Assembly (NCBI RefSeq): GCF_001183545.1
Contig: NZ_KQ236688.1
Location: forward strand, 62,001 to 126,000
Source of the DNA: Cellvibrio sp. pealriver
Lineage (GTDB): Bacteria > Pseudomonadota > Gammaproteobacteria > Pseudomonadales > Cellvibrionaceae
DNA: 64,000 nt
Direction of reading: 5' to 3'
The notes beneath the pieces are model-generated. The model was not told the DNA's origin. It did no database searches and saw only the letters and a program-made list of their open reading frames with translations. The translations under genes and the position numbers were made by a program. Positions 57,198-64,000 of this stretch are shown here, one piece after another; positions within the stretch are counted from its first letter, which is position 1; every line of letters begins with the position of its first letter.

Positions 57198-58001
57198 ATG
57201 ACGACTACCGGCAAGCAAATCGATGGAACCCTGATGGATATCAGTGAAGATTCCGAACGTAAATACCGCGCACCGGCTCTGGAAAAAGGGTTGGATATTC
57301 TGGAGTTACTCGCGCGCAACTCATCTCCTATGACGACATCGCAGATGGCCGTCGCCCTTGGGCGCTCAGTCAGCGAGCTGTTCCGCATGGTGCTGGCATT
57401 GGAGTATCGCGGGTTTATCACCCAGATGCCCGATGGCCGCGATGGCTACATGCTCACCAATAAACTGTTCACCTTGGGTATTTCCCAGGGCACTGCCAAG
57501 ACTCTGTTGGAAATTGCCCTGCCGGTGATGAAAGAGCTGACCCGCGAACTGGGGCAGTCTTGCCATTTGGTGGTGCCTTCCGGTGACCAGATAGTGGTGG
57601 TGGCTCGCCTTGAAAGCCCGATGGATCTTGGATTCTCGGTGCGTGTTGGCTACCGCCGCCGCTTGATCGATACCAACTCGGGCGCGCTTTTGTACGGCTT
57701 TGCCTCGCCGGATGTTCAGGCTGGCTGGTTGCCCTTGCTGTCGGCCACGGTTGATCTGGAGCGGATTGAGCGCTTTTTGGCCAAAGCACGCAAAGGTGTC
57801 GAGCAGGGGTATATCCAGCTGGCCAGTGATTTTGTTGATGGCGTGACCGACTTCTGTGTGCCGATTGTAGGTGTTCATGGCGCATCTGCGGTGTTGATCA
57901 TCCCGTTCATTCACATCAAGTCACAGGCAATTACCACCGAGCGGGTATTGGACAGGTTGCTGCAGGCTGCGGAAAAAATCTCCCAGGGCTTGGTGGATTA
58001 A
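57198..58001 (+). CDS. IclR-family transcriptional regulator
   Basis: A 267-residue regulator: N-terminal winged helix (ALEKGLDILELLARNSSPMTTSQMAVALGRSVSELFRMVLALEYRGFI, about 27-75) and a C-terminal IclR ligand domain (GQSCHLVV...DTNSGALLYGF...). IclR proteins control carbon-source genes. It lies directly ahead of the esterase/GH95 pair on the same strand and may control it, which is inference. Confidence 0.92.
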   Translation: MTTTGKQIDGTLMDISEDSERKYRAPALEKGLDILELLARNSSPMTTSQMAVALGRSVSELFRMVLALEYRGFITQMPDGRDGYMLTNKLFTLGISQGTAKTLLEIALPVMKELTRELGQSCHLVVPSGDQIVVVARLESPMDLGFSVRVGYRRRLIDTNSGALLYGFASPDVQAGWLPLLSATVDLERIERFLAKARKGVEQGYIQLASDFVDGVTDFCVPIVGVHGASAVLIIPFIHIKSQAITTERVLDRLLQAAEKISQGLVD

Positions 58002-58030
58002 TCGCCAGTATTGGTTGATCCAGGCGATTG

Positions 58031-58058
58031 AAAAAACGGCTGTAACGGCCGTTTTTTT
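58031..58058 (+). terminator. Rho-independent terminator after IclR gene
   Basis: Stem AAAACGGC / GCCGTTTT with a seven-base loop and a run of T, 30 bp after the stop. Confidence 0.85.
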
Positions 58059-58084
58059 ATGGGTGCAAAATGAAAAGGTGTTAT

Positions 58085-58095
58085 TGACTATATGT
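58085..58095 (+). promoter_or_regulatory. 11-bp motif shared with the first GH95 locus
   Basis: TGACTATATGT, 100 bp before the esterase start, identical to the reverse complement at 22147-22157. Candidate common operator. Confidence 0.35.
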
Positions 58096-58194
58096 TAATA
58101 TATATGATATTTCAGTAAACTCAGTTTGATCTGCAACACCTATCCTAATGATAAAAAACCGATACACACCCTGACACTACTAGAGATAAGACCC

Positions 58195-59535
58195 ATGAAA
58201 AAACGCTATTGCATGGCCGGTATCGGCTTCATCGCCGCCGCATTTTTGGTTGGATACACCCCAGCGTTTGCAGCGCAAAAAACCAATATCAACCTTGCCA
58301 GTGGCGAGCCGCAAAATATTAATGTGTATGTGCATCGTCCACTGGAGCCATGGCATATCTTTATTGAAAATTATGAGCAGCAACAAATGTTAAGCGGTGC
58401 CTCTGCTGCGCTGCCAAAAGGCGATGTAAAAGTACAAACCGCTGATAAAGATGCGCAGGCAGATGCCTTGGTCTTCAACTGGAAAGACACCTGGCGCGGC
58501 GGCATGACATTGGAATCCGGTGAGCCATTGAATTTGTCGGCGCATATGAATAGCGGCGTGTTGGCATTGGATTTAAAAATTAATGAGCTGGCCAAAGGCG
58601 GCGTGTCTTTCAAAATGGAATGCCAAAAAGAAGGCTGTGACCGCGTGGTGCCGTTCACTATGGCTGCGCGCGAATTAATTGGCAAAGGCTGGCAAAAAAT
58701 TTATGTACCGCTGAGCTGCTTTAAACAAGAGAGCGATAACTTCAGCGCGACCACTATGCCCTTCGCACTGGAAGTGGGTGGTGCCGGTGAAGTGGCGGTT
58801 GCCAATGTGCAATTGCTTATCCAAACACCGAAAGATGTCACCTTGGCAAGCTGCCCGGATTACAAAACCGTATCGGTTACGCCCGGCATGTTAAATGAGT
58901 GGTGGTCAATTGATTGGTGGTTGCCGCGTCACGAACAAAAATTGGCCGATGCCAACGCGATCAAAGCTAACGGCGGAAAAATTGATTTACTGTTTATCGG
59001 TGACTCTATTACCCAAGGTTGGGAAAAAGAAGGCGCAACTGTGTGGCAACAGCACTACGCCAAACGCAACGCTTTTGCGATTGGCTTTGGCGGCGACCGC
59101 ACTGAAAATGTGCTCTGGCGTTTGCAGCACGGCGCAGTAGAGAATATGTCGCCCAAGCTAGTGGTCATGATGATCGGCACCAACAACACCGGCCATCGCC
59201 ATGAAAACCCGGCTACGACTGCCGCTGGTATTAAAAATTTGTTGGGCGAATTACAGCAGCGTTTGCCGGATTCAAAAATTTTATTGTTGGCTGTATTCCC
59301 GCGCGATGAAAAGCCCGATGGCCACTTGCGCCAAATCAATAACGGTGTGAATGCGATTATCAAAAATTATGCGGACAACAAAAAAATCTTCTTTGCCGAC
59401 ATCAACTCTGTGTTCTTAACCAAAGACGGAGTTCTGCCAAAAGAGATCATGCCGGATTTGTTGCATCCTAATGAAAAAGGTTACGCACTTTGGGCTGAAG
59501 CACTTGAGCCGCATTTGCAAAAACTGCTCAAGTGA
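58195..59535 (+). CDS. SGNH/GDSL esterase with N-terminal carbohydrate-binding-like domain
   Basis: A 446-residue secreted enzyme: signal peptide (cleavage near AFA-AQK), a beta-sandwich domain resembling the C-terminal domain of ExoP-type glucosidases (~30-215), then an SGNH hydrolase domain with block I GDSIT (269-273, nucleophile S271), Gly block GFGGD, Asn block GTNN and block V DLLHPN with the Asp/His pair. Probably deacetylates a plant polysaccharide; xyloglucan or pectin are candidates because a GH95 gene follows. The ATG at 58195 starts the signal peptide. Confidence 0.87.
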   Translation: MKKRYCMAGIGFIAAAFLVGYTPAFAAQKTNINLASGEPQNINVYVHRPLEPWHIFIENYEQQQMLSGASAALPKGDVKVQTADKDAQADALVFNWKDTWRGGMTLESGEPLNLSAHMNSGVLALDLKINELAKGGVSFKMECQKEGCDRVVPFTMAARELIGKGWQKIYVPLSCFKQESDNFSATTMPFALEVGGAGEVAVANVQLLIQTPKDVTLASCPDYKTVSVTPGMLNEWWSIDWWLPRHEQKLADANAIKANGGKIDLLFIGDSITQGWEKEGATVWQQHYAKRNAFAIGFGGDRTENVLWRLQHGAVENMSPKLVVMMIGTNNTGHRHENPATTAAGIKNLLGELQQRLPDSKILLLAVFPRDEKPDGHLRQINNGVNAIIKNYADNKKIFFADINSVFLTKDGVLPKEIMPDLLHPNEKGYALWAEALEPHLQKLLK

Positions 59536-59572
59536 GATTGCTTAAAAAATTGATATTGATTTAAACATACAG

Positions 59573-59599
59573 ATCGGCGCTTTGTGCGCCGATTTTTTT
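59573..59599 (+). terminator. Rho-independent terminator between esterase and second GH95 gene
   Basis: Stem ATCGGCGC / GCGCCGAT, five-base loop, six T. It lies only 13 bp before the GH95 start codon, so it may act as an attenuator or lower expression of the second gene. Confidence 0.82.
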
Positions 59600-59612
59600 A
59601 TGGAGCTTGCAT

Positions 59613-62102
59613 GTGATTAGAATCCTGACATTTACCCTGCTGTTACTCTGCATCAATATCCATGCAGTTGCCGATCAATCTCACCGCCTTTGGTATAACC
59701 AGCCCGCTAGCCTGTGGGAAGAAGCACTGCCCTTGGGTAACGGGCGCTTGGGCGCGATGGTGTATGGCAATCCCGCCAATGACAGCATCCAATTAAATGA
59801 AAATACCTTTTGGGCGGGTGGCCCTCATAACAATCTTAATCCTGCTGCGCTGCAGGCATTACCGGAAATTCGCCGCTTGATTGCTACAGGTGAACACAAA
59901 GCAGCGGAGGCGCTTGCGGCAAAAACAATTACCAGCCAGGGTGCTCATGGCATGCCTTACCAAACCGCCGGGAATTTGCACTTGGAATTTCCTGCGCATC
60001 AACACTACAGCCATTATTACCGCGAGCTGGATATTAGCAACGCGGTTGTGACGACGCGCTATCAGGTGAACGATGTTGTGTTTACCCGCGAAGTATTCAG
60101 TTCGTTTGTGGATCAGGTGGTAGTGGTGAAATTAAGCGCGAGTAAACCTGCGCAGCTGAATTTCAGTGCTCACTTAACACATCCTTCCAAGCCTGTTTTT
60201 ACGCAAGAAAATGCCAATACTCTTGCGATGCAGGTGCAGTCATCTGATCACGAAGGCATTAAAGGGCAAGTCAAACTGGCATCACTCATGAATGTCAGTG
60301 CACATGGTGGAACTATTGTTCAGCGCGATCAGCGTATCGAGGTCAGCAATGCAGACTCTGCGATTATCCTGATTTCAATGGCGACCAATTTTGTAAAGTA
60401 CAACGATATCAGTGCAAACGCGATGACACGTGCACGCGGCTTTTTAGCGCAGGCAACATCACAGTTCGATAATCATCAATATGCTGCACGCAAACAGGCG
60501 CACAGCCATTTTTATCAACAGTATTTTAATCGCGTCAGTCTTGATTTGGGTAAGAGTGCATTCGCCAACGAAAGCACCGACCAACGCATCCGTTTATTTG
60601 CAACGCGTCATGATCCGGAATTGGCGGCGCTGTATTTTCAGTTTGGTCGCTATTTACTAATTTCGTCGTCACAACCCGGTGGCCAACCTGCGAATTTGCA
60701 AGGCTTATGGAATCATCGGCAAGATCCGCCCTGGGACAGCAAATACACACTCAATATTAATGCTGAAATGAATTACTGGCCTGCAGAAGTTACCAATTTA
60801 AGTGAACTGCATGAACCGCTGATTACCATGACCAAAGAATTGGCGATTACCGGGCAAGAGAGCGCTAAAAAAATGTATGGCGCGCGCGGTTGGATGGCAC
60901 ACCACAATACCGATATTTGGCGTATTACCGGCGGCGTAGATTACACCTGGGGTTCATGGCCAACGAGTAATGCCTGGTTGAGCCAACACCTGTGGGAAAA
61001 ATATTTGTACACGGGCGATAAAGATTATCTGGCGGATGTGTATCCGGTAATGAAATCGGCTGCAGTTTTTTTTGAAGATTTTTTAATTGAATCGCCCGAC
61101 AAAAAGTGGCTGATCGTTTCACCTTCTATGTCGCCGGAAAATGAAGCCAAAGCGTCGGGCACCAAAATTGCCGCCGGTGTCACCATGGATAACCAGCTGC
61201 TGTTTGATTTATTCAGCAATACCATTGCGGCTGCGCGTATTTTAAGTGAAGATAAAAAACTGGCTGAAGATAAAAAACAAATCGCCACTTGGGAAAAAAT
61301 CCTCTCGCGTTTACCGCCAATGCAAATTGGACAATACCACCAGTTACAAGAATGGCTGGAAGATTGGGATAATCCGCAAGACCAGCATCGCCACGTTTCA
61401 CATTTATATGGGCTTTACCCGAGCAACCAAATATCGCCCATTCGCTCGCCAGAATTATTCAGTGCTGCGCGTGTGAGCATGGAACAGCGCGGTGATCCTT
61501 CGACGGGTTGGTCCATGAATTGGAAAATCAATTTGTGGGCGCGCTTATTGGATGGTGACCGCGCGTTTAAATTAATGCGCGACCAAATCAAACCGGCACT
61601 CACGCTCGATGGCAGTGTGAACGAAAGCGGTGGTACTTACCCGAATATGTTTGATGCACATCCGCCGTTCCAAATTGATGGTAATTTTGGTTTCACCTCG
61701 GGCATGGCAGAAATGCTCGCACAAAGCCACGACGGTGCGGTGCATTTATTGCCTGCATTGCCACAGGCTTGGCCGCAGGGTGAAGTAAAAGGCTTGGTCA
61801 TGCGCGGCGGTTTTGTGGTGGATATGCGCTGGGCGAATGGCCAAATCAGCCAACTGAAAATCCATTCGCGCTTGGGCGGCAATTTGCGCTTGCGCACCCA
61901 TTCCCCTTTGCCACCTGCCAATGCGTTTAAGGTAAAAAAAGTCACGGGCGCAGCGAGAAATCCTAATCCGTTTTATCAGCAAGCGCAGATCAAAAAGCCA
62001 CTCAAACACACGAACAAAACGATACCTGCGCTCAGCCTGGATAATACCTACTTGGTGGATATTACTACGCAGGCCGGGCGCGATTATGTGTGGAGTAATT
62101 AA
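59613..62102 (+). CDS. GH95 family glycoside hydrolase (second copy)
   Basis: An 829-residue secreted enzyme of GH95. Catalytic motifs: NINAEMNYW, QEWLEDWDNP and [10 protein letters not shown]. It differs from the first GH95 enzyme at key neighbours (NINAE instead of NINLQ; a Trp-Gly-Ser-Trp loop), so specificity may differ (fucose or L-galactose in another glycan). The start is GTG at 59613 because GGAG stands seven bases upstream; the TTG at 59607 is too close to it. Signal peptide: residues ~1-20. Confidence 0.9.
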   Translation: MIRILTFTLLLLCINIHAVADQSHRLWYNQPASLWEEALPLGNGRLGAMVYGNPANDSIQLNENTFWAGGPHNNLNPAALQALPEIRRLIATGEHKAAEALAAKTITSQGAHGMPYQTAGNLHLEFPAHQHYSHYYRELDISNAVVTTRYQVNDVVFTREVFSSFVDQVVVVKLSASKPAQLNFSAHLTHPSKPVFTQENANTLAMQVQSSDHEGIKGQVKLASLMNVSAHGGTIVQRDQRIEVSNADSAIILISMATNFVKYNDISANAMTRARGFLAQATSQFDNHQYAARKQAHSHFYQQYFNRVSLDLGKSAFANESTDQRIRLFATRHDPELAALYFQFGRYLLISSSQPGGQPANLQGLWNHRQDPPWDSKYTLNINAEMNYWPAEVTNLSELHEPLITMTKELAITGQESAKKMYGARGWMAHHNTDIWRITGGVDYTWGSWPTSNAWLSQHLWEKYLYTGDKDYLADVYPVMKSAAVFFEDFLIESPDKKWLIVSPSMSPENEAKASGTKIAAGVTMDNQLLFDLFSNTIAAARILSEDKKLAEDKKQIATWEKILSRLPPMQIGQYHQLQEWLEDWDNPQDQHRHVSHLYGLYPSNQISPIRSPELFSAARVSMEQRGDPSTGWSMNWKINLWARLLDGDRAFKLMRDQIKPALTLDGSVNESGGTYPNMFDAHPPFQIDGNFGFTSGMAEMLAQSHDGAVHLLPALPQAWPQGEVKGLVMRGGFVVDMRWANGQISQLKIHSRLGGNLRLRTHSPLPPANAFKVKKVTGAARNPNPFYQQAQIKKPLKHTNKTIPALSLDNTYLVDITTQAGRDYVWSN

Positions 62103-62140
62103 ACTATTGTTGATACTGCAATCTTGTTACCGCGATATTT

Positions 62141-63481
62141 TTACAGGAACATTTTGACTGCAACACCGAGAACTGCACAAATGCCCAGCACTTTGATGAT
62201 GCCCAGCTTCCAATAAAATAACAGCGCACTGGCGATCACACCGATTGCCAGTGCAATCCAATCCAATTGTGCCAACCAACCGGATTCAACGCCCTGCGGC
62301 CAAAGTGTGTGGTACGCAAAAAATAAAGCGAGGTTAAGAATCACACCAACAACCGCGGCGGTAATGGCGGTGAGTGGTGCAGTGAAGTGCATATTGCTTT
62401 GGGTAGATTCCACCAAAGGGCCGCCTGCAAGAATAAAGATAAACGAGGGTAAAAACGTAAACCAGGTGACGAGTGTTGCGGCAATCGCCCCAGCTAAAAA
62501 CACATGCTCACTGCCCAGAAATTGTTGGCTATAGGCACCCACAAATCCAACAAAGGCAACCACCATAATTAATGGTCCCGGTGTGGTTTCACCCAGCGCC
62601 AGGCCGTCCATCATTTGTGCGGGAGTAAGCCATTGGTAGTGGGTGACAGCACCTTGATAAACATAAGGCAGCACTGCATAAGCGCCACCAAATGTCAGTA
62701 GTGCAGCCGTGGTAAAAAACCACGCCATTTGGGTAAAGCCATGTTGCCAACCAAACACTGTTCCTAATAACAGCATGGGAATTATCCACAACAATAATCC
62801 GCAACTGATTACGGCAATTAAACGGCGGGGGCGGAATTTTGCATGTTCCGGCGTTGGGGGTTCGTCATCGATAATGGCGGCACCGTAATTTTTTTGGTTG
62901 GCTTGGTGTTTGGCGCTGGCATTAAATAATTGCGGCGCAAATTTTCCACCGAGCCAACCAATAACACCTGCTGCCAATACAATAAAGGGGAAGGGCAGGT
63001 GCAAGGCAAAAATCGCAACAAAAGCGGCGGCAGCAATTCCCCATAGCCAATTATTTTTTAAGCTGCGCGAACCAATCCGGTGTGCGGCCTGCACCACAAT
63101 CGCAGCCACAGCGGGTTTGATACCGTAGAAAATGCCTGCGATTAATGTCAGATGTCCGTAAGCGATATAGAGCCAGGACAAGAAAATTAAAATAAACAAC
63201 GACGGTAATACAAACAGTGCGCCTGCAATAATTCCCCCCCAGGTGCGGTGCATTAACCAGCCAATGTAAGTCGCCAGTTGTTGTGCTTCTGGTCCTGGCA
63301 ACAACATGCAGTAATTGAGTGCATGCAGAAAACGCTTTTCAGAAATCCAACGGCGCTGCTCCACTAATTCCTGATGCATGATAGCGATTTGCCCGGCGGG
63401 CCCGCCAAAACTGATAAAACCTAATTTCAACCAAAATTTTATTGCTTGCCATAAGTTAACAGCGGGAGGTGGAGTATCCAT
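62141..63481 (-). CDS. chrA: Chromate efflux transporter (CHR family)
   Basis: A 446-residue inner-membrane protein with two homologous halves, each of about five to six helices. Conserved motifs include LGFISFGGPAGQIA near the start, LPGPEAQQLATYIG, and in the second half TFGGAYAVLPY and GETTPGPLIMVVAFVGF. Known members export chromate. It stands alone, convergent with the GH95 gene. Confidence 0.92.
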   Translation of the reverse strand: MDTPPPAVNLWQAIKFWLKLGFISFGGPAGQIAIMHQELVEQRRWISEKRFLHALNYCMLLPGPEAQQLATYIGWLMHRTWGGIIAGALFVLPSLFILIFLSWLYIAYGHLTLIAGIFYGIKPAVAAIVVQAAHRIGSRSLKNNWLWGIAAAAFVAIFALHLPFPFIVLAAGVIGWLGGKFAPQLFNASAKHQANQKNYGAAIIDDEPPTPEHAKFRPRRLIAVISCGLLLWIIPMLLLGTVFGWQHGFTQMAWFFTTAALLTFGGAYAVLPYVYQGAVTHYQWLTPAQMMDGLALGETTPGPLIMVVAFVGFVGAYSQQFLGSEHVFLAGAIAATLVTWFTFLPSFIFILAGGPLVESTQSNMHFTAPLTAITAAVVGVILNLALFFAYHTLWPQGVESGWLAQLDWIALAIGVIASALLFYWKLGIIKVLGICAVLGVAVKMFL

Positions 63482-63684
63482 TTATAAACGCCTTGCAATA
63501 GTTTTGTCATAAAACCGCATCATAGCAGACACGCTTTCCGTATCTGAAGATGCAAAGCCTCCTGTTTTATTGGTGTATGGTGATGTCACTACGCTGTCAT
63601 ATTCTCGTCATATAGTGCTGGCCTTTATTGATGGGTGGTTTGTGCAATGCAAATCGCTCATTGTTTTTTGATGGCCTGCAGAGA

Positions 63685-64000
63685 ATGTCTATGTCCCCTA
63701 AATCCCATAAACACATGCATTACAACGTCGCCTTGGTTGATAAATTATGGAATTTAAAACGGTTGTGTGAAGCCCATTTAAAAATGCACATCCCCTTAAA
63801 TATGGTGTTGAAGGATGAAGAATATCGCACCGAGTTGTTGGAAAAAGCCTTATCTGCAAATAACGATGAGCTGACCCAATTGGTGTGGGAAGTGCGGCAA
63901 ATGGAAGATGCCATAGTGACTGCTACCCACACTGGCGATGAATTCAAACCACGTAAAAAAACACGCGGCGGCATTAAATTAAATGCACTTTCAGCGGTGG
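63685..64000 (+). CDS. Hypothetical protein, cut by window edge
   Basis: An open frame of 105 codons from ATG 63685 (MSMSPKSHKH) to the end of the window without a stop. The product is soluble, charged and helical (KLWNLKRLCEAHLKMHIPLNMVLKDEEYRTELLEKALSAN). No family recognised. Opposite to the chromate transporter gene, ~200 bp away. Confidence 0.6.
   Translation, partial: MSMSPKSHKHMHYNVALVDKLWNLKRLCEAHLKMHIPLNMVLKDEEYRTELLEKALSANNDELTQLVWEVRQMEDAIVTATHTGDEFKPRKKTRGGIKLNALSAV

Overview
The window looks like chromosome of a plant-polysaccharide-degrading gammaproteobacterium, most likely Cellvibrio or a close relative. This is inferred from gene content, since no rRNA or housekeeping marker is present. 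The clues are a fucosidase / TonB-receptor / GH35 beta-galactosidase cluster that matches the known Cellvibrio japonicus xyloglucan locus, DUF1631 proteins, a TfpZ-PilA pair, PEP-CTERM proteins and a chromosomal integron.

Layout: 0-6.4 kb holds a serine hydrolase, a type IV pilin module (tfpZ, pilA with a sigma-54-type promoter), nadC and a DUF1631 gene. 6.4-14.8 kb is one minus-strand operon headed by a guanidine-I (ykkC) riboswitch: ABC transporter, two urea-carboxylase-associated (carboxyguanidine deiminase type) proteins and a 1,201-residue biotin carboxylase best read as guanidine carboxylase. 15-20.2 kb holds a second DUF1631 gene coupled to a PilZ protein, outer-membrane phospholipase A and a NIT-like protein. 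20.4-29.5 kb is carbohydrate uptake and use: flavin-dependent halogenase homologue, GH95 fucosidase, TonB receptor and GH35 galactosidase. 29.7-31.9 kb has small secreted proteins and an S1/P1 nuclease.

32.07-45.27 kb is a complete chromosomal integron. intI lies on the right (+ strand), attI at about 44,044, and 18 cassettes run leftwards with their genes on the minus strand, each closed by an attC site. One 594-bp cassette (DUF6194) is present twice, apparently identical, at positions 1 and 17. Three cassettes have no convincing gene and two carry two genes. A 1,206-bp IS110-family element sits inside one attC. Its noncoding left end folds as a bridge RNA whose target loop matches that attC on both sides of the insertion point, and joining its ends would create a sigma-70-like promoter. 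This is the most interesting system in the window.

45.5-54.6 kb has a PQQ dehydrogenase, a Cys-rich lipoprotein, a PEP-CTERM protein, a second S1/P1 nuclease, and two orphan cassettes (one intact attC, one attC remnant) about 7 kb beyond intI. 54.7-64 kb has a periplasmic binding protein, another PEP-CTERM protein, an IclR regulator, an SGNH esterase plus second GH95 gene, a chromate transporter and a gene running off the right edge.

All family names come from reading the translations by eye. No database or folding software was used.
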